64,000 nt of DNA from assembly GCF_002803515.1 (NCBI RefSeq), contig NZ_PHQX01000002.1, positions 1 through 64,000 of the forward strand, written 5' to 3'. The position numbers and the translations under genes were made by a program. Position 1 is the stretch's first letter. Each line of letters begins with the position of its first letter. This document shows positions 8,590 to 20,061 of the stretch, one piece after another. The notes beneath the pieces are model-generated. The model was not told where the DNA came from, did no database searches, and saw only the letters and a list, made by a program, of their open reading frames with translations. This stretch comes from Stenotrophomonas lactitubi. Its GTDB lineage: Bacteria > Pseudomonadota > Gammaproteobacteria > Xanthomonadales > Xanthomonadaceae.

Positions 8590-8963
8590 TACCAGCGACC
8601 TTCGATCCGCAGGAAGCGGCTGTGCTCGGTCATTTTCACCGCGCTGCCGCCACCGACGCGGTAGCGAGCGGTGAAGCGGACCTCGGCACTGTCGATGCCG
8701 GTAACCTGGTGATCCTGCACGGTCAGGCCCAGCCACTGGGTGCGCTGGCCGGGGGCATCATCGAGCGACAGTTCTGCGGGGCGGGTGTCCGGATGCCAGG
8801 TGGCACGCAGGTAGTCCGGCAGATGGCGCACATAGGCGCTGTAACGCGAGCGCATCAGACGCTCGGCATCGGGCGCGGCGTCGCCGGCATGGAAGCGACC
8901 GCAGCAGGCGGCGTAGTCGGCGGCCAGGCCACAGGGACAGGGATCGGGGGCGGTTCGGCTCAT
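8571..8963 (-). CDS. ychJ: YchJ-family SEC-C motif protein
   Basis: A 130-residue UPF0225/YchJ protein. It begins with a cysteine cluster (CPCG at residues 9-12, then CC) that forms the zinc-binding SEC-C motif. The central [24 protein letters not shown] is highly typical of the family, and the C-terminus has an NTF2-like fold ([19 protein letters not shown]). Its role is not established. It converges on and overlaps the diguanylate cyclase gene. Confidence 0.9.
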   Translation of the reverse strand: MSRTAPDPCPCGLAADYAACCGRFHAGDAAPDAERLMRSRYSAYVRHLPDYLRATWHPDTRPAELSLDDAPGQRTQWLGLTVQDHQVTGIDSAEVRFTARYRVGGGSAVKMTEHSRFLRIEGRWYYLDAV

Positions 8964-9035
8964 GCGGGTATTGTCGCGTGGGCGGGGGCAATGTGACAGG
9001 CGTATGCTGTCGCGCCCTCACTTCGATCGATCGCC

Positions 9036-9815
9036 GTGCTGGAAATGATTCCTCCTGAGTTGTGGTGGCTGGTGGCGATCGCCTTCATTGCCGGCCTGGT
9101 TGATGCAGCCGTGGGTGGCGGCGGACTGGTGCAGTTGCCGGGCCTGTTCACGGTGCTGCCGCAGCAGACGCCGGCGATGCTGTTCGGCACCAACAAGTTC
9201 AGCTCGATGTTCGGCACCGGCGCGGCGGCGTGGCGTTATGCACGCAACGTGCGCTTCCCGTGGAAGCCGGTGTTGTTCGCCGCCGGTACGGCCTTCGTGT
9301 TCTCCTTCCTTGGCGCTACGGCGGTCAGCCTGTTGCCCAAGGACGCAGTGCGGCCACTGGTGCTGGTGCTGCTGGTGGCGATGCTTGCCTACACGTTGTG
9401 GAAGAAAGACTTCGGCGCACTGCACCGGCCCCGCGAGATCGGCCGCAACGAGTTGATGATCGCGCTGGCGATCGGTGCGGCAATCGGTTTCTACGATGGC
9501 TTCTTCGGGCCCGGCACCGGCAGCTTCCTGATCTTCCTGTTCGTGCGCTTCTTCGGACTGGACTTCCTGCGTGCGTCGGCAGCGTCGAAGGTGGTGAACC
9601 TGGCGACCAACGTGGCGGCGATCTCGTTCTTCGTGCCGACCGGCAACATCCTGTGGCTGTTCGCGCTGCCGATGGCGGCGGCCAACATCATCGGTTCGGT
9701 GGTGGGCACGCGGTTGGCGCTGAAGGGCGGCACGCCGTTCATCCGCAAGCTGTTCGTGGGCCTGGTGGTGGTGCTGATCGCGCGGATGGCATGGGATACG
9801 TTCCGTAGTTCGTGA
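9036..9815 (+). CDS. TSUP (TauE/SafE) family permease, YfcA-like
   Basis: A 259-residue integral membrane protein with about eight helices. The start (FIAGLVDAAVGGGGLVQLP) and the second half-repeat (GFYDGFFGPGTGSFL) are the duplicated signatures of the TSUP family, which exports sulfite, sulfoacetate or related organosulfur anions. Similarity is closest to the YfcA/TerC-unrelated branch, whose substrate is unknown. The start is GTG at 9036; ATG at 9045 is possible. It is monocistronic and followed by SMAG-type repeats. Confidence 0.88.
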   Translation: MLEMIPPELWWLVAIAFIAGLVDAAVGGGGLVQLPGLFTVLPQQTPAMLFGTNKFSSMFGTGAAAWRYARNVRFPWKPVLFAAGTAFVFSFLGATAVSLLPKDAVRPLVLVLLVAMLAYTLWKKDFGALHRPREIGRNELMIALAIGAAIGFYDGFFGPGTGSFLIFLFVRFFGLDFLRASAASKVVNLATNVAAISFFVPTGNILWLFALPMAAANIIGSVVGTRLALKGGTPFIRKLFVGLVVVLIARMAWDTFRSS

Positions 9816-9832
9816 ATGAGCGTCATGACCTG

Positions 9833-10022
9833 GTAGGTGCCAGCCTTGGTTGGCACGCTGTTTCCGGTCGCGAAGAGCAGCCGAGCATGGCTCGGCTCTA
9901 CAGGGGATTGCCGGCCAGCGGCCGGCACTACCACTATCGGGATTCATGACCCGGTAGGTGCCAACCTTGGTTGGCACGCTGTTTCCGGTCGCGAAGTGCA
10001 GCCGAGCATGGCTCGGCTCTAC
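9833..10022. repeat. Cluster of five SMAG-type GTAG palindromes (partly duplicated unit)
   Basis: Five short hairpins with GTAG (or CTAC) at one end: 9833-9859, 9880-9901, 9908-9931, 9954-9979 and 10001-10022. The first two (GTAGGTGCC... and ...GCTCTAC) recur together with their spacer, showing that about 70 bp were duplicated, with a third hairpin between the copies. These match the Stenotrophomonas GTAG (SMAG) family of REP-like elements. They fill the gap between the TSUP gene and jetC. Confidence 0.85.
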
Positions 10023-10044
10023 TGGGGATTGGCGGTCGAGGCGA

Positions 10045-13000
10045 TCAGGCTTCGGCTTCTTCCGGTTCGTCGGCCTGCTGGCGGCTGCGCTCCGGCAGCT
10101 TCAGGCGCTTGCCTTCTTCGTCGTACTCGATGAGCAGGACGCCCGAATCGTGGCGACCGCTGATCTCGACGAAGCAGGCGCCACCGATGAACGGCTCCAG
10201 CGTCATCACCGATTTCAGCGGGGTGGCGACCACCATCTGGAAACCGAAGTTGTCGAAGATGTTCATCGCCAGCGCGGTGAACTCGTTGTCGGCCTTGTCG
10301 AAGGCTTCGTCGAGCACGACCGCGGCATAGCTGGGCAGCTGGCTGTCGGCACCGCCGAGCTGGTAGCGCAGCGCCGCCGCCAGGCAGGTGGTGGCCAGCT
10401 TCTGCCGCTGACCGCCGGACTTGCCGGCGCCACTGCGGTAGATCTCGACCTGCTGGCGCGTTTCCACATCCAGTTCCACGCCGATGAACTCCACGTGCAG
10501 GCGCACGTCGAGCACAATCTCGCGCCAACGCTTGTCTTCGCCTTCCTGCGAGCCCAGGCGGTTGACCAGCTGGCGCAGGACGGTGAACTGCGTTTCGGCG
10601 ACGTCGCGCTGCTCGGTCTGCTGCTGCGACAACACCTCGCGCAGCTGCAGGTGGAACTCCTGCACTTCCGGCAGGCGCCGGTCGTTCAGCTCGATGGTCA
10701 GCAGGGTGCCGCGGTTGAAGGGCACCTGCTCGAGGCTGGCGTTGACTTCATCCAGGCGCTGGCCGATCGACTTGCGGGCCTCGGCACTGTGCCGCTGCAG
10801 CGCCAGCAGGTTGTTCTTGCTCTGGTTCTGCAGCAGGTCGAAGAAGCGTTCTTCGTGCTGCGGCAGGCCATCGCGTTCAAGACGTTCGAGGCGGGCGAGG
10901 AAATCCTCGGCCGAGGCCACCGACACGGTGAAGTCGCCCGATTCTTCCGGCCACTGCTGGATGAAGCGACGGAAGCAGCCCAGCAGCAGGTTCTCGACGC
11001 GGTTGACGTCCTGCTGCGAAGACGACAGCTGTTCGTTCAGCGCGTTGCTAACCTGGCGCATGTGCGCTTCCAGCGTTTCCAGGCTGAGCGGGCCCTGCTC
11101 CTGCAGGCGCTCGGCCAGGCCGGCTTCCTGGTCTTCGGCCAGTGCCGGCAATACCAGTGCACGGCTCTGCTGGCGGGCCCGGTCCAGGCGGTCGCGTTCG
11201 CGCACCAGCTGGCCGCGCTCGACGCGGGTGTCTTCGTAAGTGCGGCGGGCCTGCTCGATATCGGCGCGGGTGGCGTCGATCTGCTGGGCGATCCTGGCCA
11301 GGTCGGCATTGCCTTCGCGCAGCGCATGCAGGCTGGCCTCGATGTCGGCCAGGCGCTGCTGCGGCGCGGCGACGTCGATTTCATTCCAGCTGATACCAAC
11401 CAGCTGGTGGCAGGCCAGGCGACGTTCGTTGTCGCGGTCACGCTGGCTGCGCAGGCGCGCGATGTCGGTATCGCAACTGGCGATACGGGCGGCCAGCTCC
11501 TGGGCTTCCTTCTCGAAGACGGCGAGCTTGTCGCGGTTGCTGAAACCCAGCAGCCAGCGGCGGCGATCATTCACCGCACTGCGATCGTCCTTCTCGAAGC
11601 GGTCGCCCGGATGCTTGACCTGGCCTTCGCGGGTGATGCCGCGGTCGACGTTGCGCAGCTGCTTGGCATCCACGCATTCGTAGTCGAAGCGCTTGCCCAG
11701 CTCGCGGCGCAGCCAGCTTTCGAACACGTGGTCGCGCAGTTCCAGCTTGTGCAGCAGCGACTTCGCGGACGGTTCGCGGGCGAACGCATCATCATTGCGA
11801 CGCACGCGGTAGTAAGTGAAACGCATGCCCAGGTGGGTGCGGTTCACCCATTCGGCGACGTCGTTGTAGTGCTTGTCGTCGACCAGCAGCGATTGCGCGA
11901 AGCCACCGAGCACACGCTCGATCGCGCCCTGCCAGCTCTGCTCTTCCGAGCGGACCTGGATCAGTTCGCCGACGAACGGCAAGGCCGCTTCGGAGATACC
12001 GGTTTCTTCGGCCAGGCGCGCGCGCAGCTTCTGCATCGGCGCAGGAATGCTGGAGGGCGTGCGCTGCATCGCCTCCAGTTCGCCACGCACGTCGGAGAAG
12101 CGCCGCTCGTCGTCGCGCTTGCCGCCCAGCCGTTCGCTGATGGCGTCGTCCAGAGCGCTCGAAGCGCGCTGGCGGTCTTCCAGTTCGGACTGCGCCTGCT
12201 CGACCAGCTCGGCGAAGCCATGCGCGTCGTCGGGCAACGCGGCCTGCAGTTTCTGTGCGGCGTCGTGTGCCTGCGCCTGCTTGGCCAAGCGGCGGTCGCG
12301 TTCGGCTTCGGCGCGACCCTGCTCGCGTTCCAGTTCCTCGATGCGCTCACCGCCCTGCTGGCGGCGCTGCAGTTCCAGCTCGGCCAGGCGTTCGGTGTGG
12401 TTGTCCAGCGCCGCACGGCGCTGCGATTCTTCACCCAGCAGGCCACGATCGCGCGTGTCCATCTCGCGCAGGCGCGCTTCGATCAACAACTGGCGGCGGC
12501 TTTCGCGGAAGCTGTCGATACCGAGCTTGAGCGCTTCGTCGTCGCCACGCCGGCGGCTCATCGCCTGCAGGTCGCCGTAATGTTCGCGCGCCGGCTGCAG
12601 GGTTTCGACCTGACGCCGCGCCGTGACCACGGCCTGGTGCGCGCCATCGAGTTCGGCGAAATCGCTGACCAGTCGTTCGGCAGCGTCGAAGGTCTTCGGC
12701 GTGTCGAGCATGAAGTCGCGCAGGAAGACGTTCAGGTCTCCGAGGTTCTTCGCGGACTGCGTCTTGTGCAGCAGCCGCAGCGCCATCTCGTTGTCGATAC
12801 CGAGCAGGTGGCGGAAACGTTCGGCATAGCCGGAGAACGTATCGAAGTGATGGACGTCGGCCAGCTTCTGCTTGAGCTTGCGCAGATCCAGGTCGAAACC
12901 GCCGAGGTCCTTGGCGATGTCGAACGGGCGCTCGGCGATCATGTAGTGCTTGCGCACGTCACCGGCGGAGGTGCTGCTGCCGGCGATCCACAGCAGGCGC

Positions 13001-13425
13001 ACCAGGCTGACCACGCGGCCATCACCAGCGCGGTACTCCAGCACCAGCGCGGTCCAGGTTGCGCCCTTGCGTAGGTACTGGGTGGCGATTTCACCGGTGC
13101 CACTGTCCTGCTGATCGGCCCATGCGCCGCGCACGTAGGAGACAAGGTTGCGGTCGCGGCCGCTGCGTTCGGCTTCACGCGCAGCGGCGTTGAAGTCGAC
13201 GATGGCCGGCGGCGTCAGCAGTGCGGACATGGCATCGAGCAGGGTCGACTTGCCCGAGCCGGAGCGGCCGACGAACAGGAAGCCGCGCTCGGCGATCGGC
13301 ACTTCGGTCAGGCCGTTGAAGGTGCCCCAGTTGTGCACCTGCAGGCGGCGCATGCGGAACTGCTGCAGGCGCGGGTCGGGCAGGCCGTCATTGAACAGGG
13401 CGGGAGTGTGCTTGGAAATGGCCAT
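10045..13425 (-). CDS. SMC-like ATPase, JetC/MksB type
   Basis: A 1126-residue MukB-like SMC ATPase. Walker A is VGRSGSGKST (residues 52-61); the middle is a long Gln/Arg/Glu-rich coiled coil with a hinge around residues 430-570. The C-terminal head has the ABC signature SGGQRQK and Walker B VVLDEAFDKAD. Such proteins form the motor of MksBEF condensins and of the Wadjet (JetABCD) anti-plasmid system. It is the last gene of a three-gene set, 16 bp after jetB. No JetD/MksG nuclease follows: SMAG repeats and a TSUP gene come next. Confidence 0.88.
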   Translation of the reverse strand: MAISKHTPALFNDGLPDPRLQQFRMRRLQVHNWGTFNGLTEVPIAERGFLFVGRSGSGKSTLLDAMSALLTPPAIVDFNAAAREAERSGRDRNLVSYVRGAWADQQDSGTGEIATQYLRKGATWTALVLEYRAGDGRVVSLVRLLWIAGSSTSAGDVRKHYMIAERPFDIAKDLGGFDLDLRKLKQKLADVHHFDTFSGYAERFRHLLGIDNEMALRLLHKTQSAKNLGDLNVFLRDFMLDTPKTFDAAERLVSDFAELDGAHQAVVTARRQVETLQPAREHYGDLQAMSRRRGDDEALKLGIDSFRESRRQLLIEARLREMDTRDRGLLGEESQRRAALDNHTERLAELELQRRQQGGERIEELEREQGRAEAERDRRLAKQAQAHDAAQKLQAALPDDAHGFAELVEQAQSELEDRQRASSALDDAISERLGGKRDDERRFSDVRGELEAMQRTPSSIPAPMQKLRARLAEETGISEAALPFVGELIQVRSEEQSWQGAIERVLGGFAQSLLVDDKHYNDVAEWVNRTHLGMRFTYYRVRRNDDAFAREPSAKSLLHKLELRDHVFESWLRRELGKRFDYECVDAKQLRNVDRGITREGQVKHPGDRFEKDDRSAVNDRRRWLLGFSNRDKLAVFEKEAQELAARIASCDTDIARLRSQRDRDNERRLACHQLVGISWNEIDVAAPQQRLADIEASLHALREGNADLARIAQQIDATRADIEQARRTYEDTRVERGQLVRERDRLDRARQQSRALVLPALAEDQEAGLAERLQEQGPLSLETLEAHMRQVSNALNEQLSSSQQDVNRVENLLLGCFRRFIQQWPEESGDFTVSVASAEDFLARLERLERDGLPQHEERFFDLLQNQSKNNLLALQRHSAEARKSIGQRLDEVNASLEQVPFNRGTLLTIELNDRRLPEVQEFHLQLREVLSQQQTEQRDVAETQFTVLRQLVNRLGSQEGEDKRWREIVLDVRLHVEFIGVELDVETRQQVEIYRSGAGKSGGQRQKLATTCLAAALRYQLGGADSQLPSYAAVVLDEAFDKADNEFTALAMNIFDNFGFQMVVATPLKSVMTLEPFIGGACFVEISGRHDSGVLLIEYDEEGKRLKLPERSRQQADEPEEAEA

Positions 13426-13441
13426 GCGGTGCTCGGGTCTC

Positions 13442-16320
<2,879 letters not shown>

Positions 16321-16430
16321 TGCATACAGCGCCCGAACGGGGGGCGAGCATCGTACCCGACCGGGGGGTGGGTCGTCCTCTGGGGACGGTTCATCGGGGG
16401 TCTATTGCAGCGCCTCGTTGCTGCTGAGCG

Positions 16431-16538
16431 AGAGGCGGAAGGGCAGGCAGGGCAGGACACGCCGTGAACCCATCCATGGGGGCTCGGCCACGGCATCCAT
16501 GCCGTGGACGGTCCTGCCCTGCCTGCCCCTCCGCCTCT
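16431..16538 (-). repeat. Long-hairpin element A (covarying arms, 52-nt core)
   Basis: Arms of 28 bp (16431-16458 and 16511-16538) are complementary except for one A.C pair on the plus strand. They enclose a 52-nt core (16459-16510) starting ACGCCGTGAACCC. The core has an inner 9-bp hairpin, CCACGGCAT with ATGCCGTGG (16488-16496 and 16499-16507), and a small CCCATCCATGGG palindrome. Assigned to the minus strand because the mismatch is a G.U wobble there. Confidence 0.85.
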
Positions 16539-16702
16539 CCGACGGTTTCCTGCGGGCGCGGCCGGACCGCCCGAAAGCGGGGGTCAAAAGCTGGGTTCAT
16601 GGCTGCGGAGACTGCGCGGGTTGCAGCTTTGGTGGGTGCGGACCTTGGTCCGCACTGCTTCTGCCTTTAGAGCCAACCCTCCGCGCTCGCGGGGTGATGG
16701 GT

Positions 16703-16812
16703 GGGCGGCGGAGGGCCGGGCGGGGCAGGGCCGTGAGGCGCATGGATGCGCCGATCGAGCTTACAGGGACGTACTTGCGGCGTGCCCTGCCCCGCCCGGC
16801 CCTCCGCCGCCC
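16703..16812 (+). repeat. Long-hairpin element B, inverted orientation
   Basis: Arms of 29 bp (16703-16731 and 16784-16812) are perfectly complementary and rich in G/C. The 52-nt core (16732-16783) is related to the reverse complement of the cores in A, C and D: ACGCCG at one end, GCTCG in the middle, and an inner hairpin GGCGCAT with ATGCGCC (16737-16743 and 16746-16752). The arm sequence is unrelated to that of the other copies except in base composition. Confidence 0.85.
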
Positions 16813-16874
16813 GAGCCGACACCCAGCAGGCGCAACGCTTTCCTCACTACACCCCACCCATTCAGCAAAACCTG

Positions 16875-16902
16875 TTGATAGGAATGAAATTAGTAGTATC
16901 CT
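16875..16902 (+). promoter_or_regulatory. Candidate marR promoter with overlapping imperfect palindrome
   Basis: TTGATA (16875-16880), 16-bp spacer and TATCCT (16897-16902) in an A/T-rich island. An imperfect inverted repeat (ATTAGTAG/CTATCTATTA) overlaps the -10 region and could be a MarR-type autoregulatory operator. Transcription would begin around 16909, leaving almost no leader before the ATG at 16914. Confidence 0.45.
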
Positions 16903-16913
16903 ATCTATTACTT

Positions 16914-17369
16914 ATGGACCGACCCCTCGACGAGCGCACCGTGCTGCAGATGCAGCTCAGCTCCGGCCTGCTGTACGCAGGGCGGCAGTGGCAGCGCCTG
17001 GCCGACAGCCGGTTGGGCAGCTACGGCATCTCCACCGCCTGCACCATGCCGCTGTTGATGATCGGCCGCTCCGGCGGTGGCATCCGCCAGGTCGCGCTGG
17101 CCCAGCAGCTGGGCATGGAAGGCCCGTCGCTGGTGCGCCTGCTGGACAAGCTCTGCGCCAGTGGACTGGTCCGCCGCGAATGCGATGCCAGCGACCGCCG
17201 CGCCAACCTGCTGTGGCTGACCGAGGAAGGCCAGGCGTTGGTTCGCGAACTGGAAGATCAGTTGATCGGCCTGCGCCAGGACGTGTTCGGCGAGCTTTCC
17301 ACGGATGAACTGCACGCCGTATTGAAGGCGTGGCGCCTGCTCGCCGAGGCTGCCGACCGCATCACGTAA
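16914..17369 (+). CDS. MarR-family transcriptional regulator
   Basis: A 151-residue winged-helix repressor with the recognition region IRQVALAQQLGMEGPSLVRLLDKL followed by the wing ECDASDRRANLLWLTEEG. It is the first gene before an aromatic-acid efflux operon on the same strand and probably controls it in response to an aromatic ligand. ATG 16914 (MDRPLDERTV) is preferred; an in-frame ATG at 16884 would overlap the promoter. The gene may be nearly leaderless. Confidence 0.85.
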   Translation: MDRPLDERTVLQMQLSSGLLYAGRQWQRLADSRLGSYGISTACTMPLLMIGRSGGGIRQVALAQQLGMEGPSLVRLLDKLCASGLVRRECDASDRRANLLWLTEEGQALVRELEDQLIGLRQDVFGELSTDELHAVLKAWRLLAEAADRIT

Positions 17370-17477
17370 GCCCGCTGTCCGTGAAAACCGCCGCTGCCGT
17401 GCATGCGCCAGCGGCTTTTGCCCGTTGCCGTTGTTCTGTTCCGCCTCCCCTTCCCCATACCGCCCCTGCCCCTACCG

Positions 17478-17687
17478 ATGCCCGGTGAATTCAGTCTCCA
17501 CGGAGTGTTCGTCCCGACCCTGCTCGGGTTGATGGTGTTGGCCTATCTGGTCAACAGCGGCCTGCACGCGCTGCTGCAGCGTGCCGGCGCCTATCGCCAC
17601 GTATGGCACCCGGCGCTGTTCAACCTGGCCTTGTACGGGATCGTGCTGGGCCTGCTGTTCCACCTCCTGCGTTGGATGCAATCGTGA
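17478..17687 (+). CDS. DUF1656 small membrane protein (AaeX-like)
   Basis: A 69-residue protein with two hydrophobic helices, beginning MPGEFSLHGVFVPTLLGLMV, which is typical of DUF1656/AaeX. These accompany HlyD-type and FUSC-type subunits of p-hydroxybenzoate efflux pumps; the exact role is unknown. I start at 17478 because the family begins here; an upstream in-frame ATG (17403) adds a Pro-rich stretch not seen in the family. Its stop overlaps the next GTG start by 4 bp. Confidence 0.8.
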   Translation: MPGEFSLHGVFVPTLLGLMVLAYLVNSGLHALLQRAGAYRHVWHPALFNLALYGIVLGLLFHLLRWMQS

Positions 17688-18601
17688 ACAAGATCGTGAA
17701 GAAGACCCTGCCGGTGCTGCTCACCTGCGCAGCCGTGATCGTCGCCCTGCTGGTGCTGCGCCAGCTGTGGGTCTACTACATGGATGAGCCGTGGACGCGC
17801 GATGCGCACGTCGGCGCCGATGTGGTGCAGGTGGCGCCGGATGTGTCCGGCCTGGTCGAAACGGTGCAGGTGGCCGACAACCAGGCGGTGAAGAAGGGCG
17901 ACCTGCTGTTCGTGATCGATCGGGCGCGCTACCGCATCGCGCTGGAACAGAGCCGCGCCAGCCTGGCCGAACGGCAGGCATCGGTCGCGCAGCTGCGCCG
18001 CGAGATCGGCCGCGACCGCAGCCTGCAGGATCTGGTCGCCGCCGAGGATGCCGAAGTGCGCCGGGCCAAGCTGCAGGCTGCGCAGGCCGCACTGGCCACT
18101 GCGCAGGCCGCGGTTGACCTGGCCGAACTCAACCTGGCCCGCACCGAAGTGCGCGCGCCGGCTGATGGCCGGGTCAACGACCGCACCATGCGCGTGGGCG
18201 ATTACGTGGTGGCCGGCAAGCCGGTGCTGGCGCTGCTGGATACCGGTTCGTTCCGCATTGATGGCTACTTCGAGGAAACCCGCCTGCGCGGCGTGGCCCC
18301 GGGGCAGCGTGTGGACATCCGCCTGATGGGCGAGGACACCCCCCTGCACGGCCATGTCGAAAGCATCGCCGCCGGCATCGAAGATCGCTACCGCAGCAAC
18401 GGCAGCACCCTGCTGCCGAACGTGACCCCGGCCTTCGACTGGGTGCGGCTGGCGCAGCGCATTCCGGTGCGCATCGCCATCGACGAGGTGCCTGCCGGCG
18501 TGGAACTGATCGCCGGGCGCACCGCCACGGTGACCGTGGACACCGGCCGCCACGTGCAGAACAAGAAGGCCGGCGCTGCGCCGACACAGGCGGGCCTGTG
18601 A
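17684..18601 (+). CDS. HlyD-family periplasmic adaptor (AaeA/EmrA-like)
   Basis: A 305-residue membrane-fusion protein. One N-terminal transmembrane helix (LPVLLTCAAVIVALLVLRQLW) is followed by the lipoyl half-motif (DAHVGADVVQVAPDVSGLVETV), a helical hairpin rich in Ala/Gln/Glu, and the second half-motif (VRAPADGRVNDRTMRVGDYV). It would link the inner-membrane FUSC pump to the outer-membrane channel encoded next. The start is GTG overlapping aaeX, and its end overlaps the next gene by 4 bp. Confidence 0.9.
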   Translation: MNKIVKKTLPVLLTCAAVIVALLVLRQLWVYYMDEPWTRDAHVGADVVQVAPDVSGLVETVQVADNQAVKKGDLLFVIDRARYRIALEQSRASLAERQASVAQLRREIGRDRSLQDLVAAEDAEVRRAKLQAAQAALATAQAAVDLAELNLARTEVRAPADGRVNDRTMRVGDYVVAGKPVLALLDTGSFRIDGYFEETRLRGVAPGQRVDIRLMGEDTPLHGHVESIAAGIEDRYRSNGSTLLPNVTPAFDWVRLAQRIPVRIAIDEVPAGVELIAGRTATVTVDTGRHVQNKKAGAAPTQAGL

Positions 18602-20058
18602 ACGCCGCCCTGCCCCGCCTTGGCCTGATCGTCGCCCTGGCCAGCCTGGCCGCGTGCAGGACCGTCGGCCCGGATTACGCGCTGCCCGAGGGCTCGGCGT
18701 TCAAGCGGCCGCAGGCCAATGCGGCCTTCATCGACACGCAGAACCCGCAGGTGGCCGCCAACCAGGCGCTGCCGGCACGCTGGTGGTCGCTGTACAACGA
18801 CCCGGTGCTGGATGGGCTGATTACCCAGGCGCTGCGCGACAACGTCGAACTGAAGGCCGCCGATGCGCACCTGCGCCGCGCCGCTGCCGTGTACGAGCAG
18901 GCGATGGATGCCGGTGGCTTCGAGTACGAGGCCGAGGCCGGGGTCAGCCGCGCACAGTTGTCGGCCGAATCGTTCCTGCAGGAACACGAACTGCCAGTGA
19001 TCAACCTGGCCGACGGCAAGTTCGCGGTCAGCTACCAGTTCGACCTGTTCGGCAAGCTCAAGCGCGGTGCCGAAGCGGCGCGCGCCGACGAACAGTCGGT
19101 GGCCGCCGCACGTGACCTGGCCCAGGTGAGTGTGGTGGCCGAGGTGGCCGACAGCTACCTGGAGATCTGCCACGCCAACCATGAGCTGCATGTGGCCGAG
19201 CACTCGCTGCAGCTGCAGCAGCGCAGCCGCTCGGTCACCCAGCGGTTGATCAGCGCAGGCCGCGGCACGCCGCCGGAGCTGGCCCGCGCCAATGCCCAGG
19301 TCGCGCTGCTGGAAGCGGCATTGCCTCCGCTGCAGGCGCAGCGTTCGGCGGCCGCCTATTCGCTGGCCGCCCTGCTCGGGCAGACCCCCGGCCAGCTGCC
19401 GGCCGGGGTGATCGACTGCGCCGATGCGCCGACCCTGGCGCAGCCATTGCCGGTCGGTGATGGCCGTGCGCTGCTGCAGCGCCGCCCGGACGTGCGCCAG
19501 GCCGAACGCAAGCTGGCCTCGGCCACGGCACGGATTGGTGTGGCCACCGCCGAGCTGTATCCGGACATCCGCCTGGGTGCCTCGGTGGGCGCTGCGGGCC
19601 TGCTGGAGGACTTCGGCACGCCGATGACCCAGCAGTGGTCGATCGGCCCGCTGATTTCGTGGACGCTGCCGTCCTCGGGTACCCACGCCCGCATCCACGC
19701 CGCCGAAGCCGGTGCCGATGCGGCGCTGGCCGAGTTCGACCACACGGTGCTGCAGGCGCTGCGCGAAACCCAGACCGCGCTGGATCGTTATGCGCAGGAC
19801 CTACGCCGGCTGCAGGCGCTGCGCATTGCGCAGGAGCAGGCTGCGCTGGCCGCCGAGCAGAACCGCAGGCTGTACCAGGGCGGCCGCACGCCGTACCTGT
19901 CCAGCCTGGATGCCGACCGCAGCCTGGCCACCAGCGATGCCACCCTGGCCGCGGCCGAAGCGCAGGTCTCGCGTGACCAGATCCATCTGTTCCTGGTGCT
20001 GGGTGGTGGCTGGCAGGCAACCGTCGCCGCAGCCGGCACCCCGACCGCAGCGAAGTAA
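18598..20058 (+). CDS. NodT-family outer-membrane efflux lipoprotein
   Basis: A 486-residue TolC-like outer-membrane factor. A lipoprotein signal ends at LASLAAC, followed by TVGPDYALPE, a hallmark of NodT/OprM channels. The body has paired outer-membrane-efflux repeats (QFDLFGKLKRGAEAARAD and, in the second half, IRLGASVGAAGLLEDF). It provides the exit duct for the tripartite pump and starts with GTG overlapping the adaptor gene. Confidence 0.9.
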   Translation: MNAALPRLGLIVALASLAACRTVGPDYALPEGSAFKRPQANAAFIDTQNPQVAANQALPARWWSLYNDPVLDGLITQALRDNVELKAADAHLRRAAAVYEQAMDAGGFEYEAEAGVSRAQLSAESFLQEHELPVINLADGKFAVSYQFDLFGKLKRGAEAARADEQSVAAARDLAQVSVVAEVADSYLEICHANHELHVAEHSLQLQQRSRSVTQRLISAGRGTPPELARANAQVALLEAALPPLQAQRSAAAYSLAALLGQTPGQLPAGVIDCADAPTLAQPLPVGDGRALLQRRPDVRQAERKLASATARIGVATAELYPDIRLGASVGAAGLLEDFGTPMTQQWSIGPLISWTLPSSGTHARIHAAEAGADAALAEFDHTVLQALRETQTALDRYAQDLRRLQALRIAQEQAALAAEQNRRLYQGGRTPYLSSLDADRSLATSDATLAAAEAQVSRDQIHLFLVLGGGWQATVAAAGTPTAAK

Positions 20059-20061
20059 GCC

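Larger units (their letters stand above)
16321..16913. other. Gene-free region carrying two long-hairpin repeat elements
   Basis: No gene is credible between divergent folE and the MarR gene; reading frames here run through repeats. The region holds elements A (16431-16538) and B (16703-16812) in opposite orientation, about 165 bp apart, and a SMAG-like palindrome around 16650-16665 (GTGCGGACCTTGGTCCGCAC). The last 45 bp are A/T-rich and hold the marR promoter. Confidence 0.7.

Noticed and set aside
9958..13074. 1038-codon plus-strand frame opposite jetC
   Set aside because: Antisense shadow; starts in SMAG repeats and shows no recognisable motif.
16431..16538. Element A as an ordinary Rho-independent terminator
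   Set aside because: No T-run follows, it lies between two divergent gene starts, and the 52-nt conserved core is far larger than a terminator loop.
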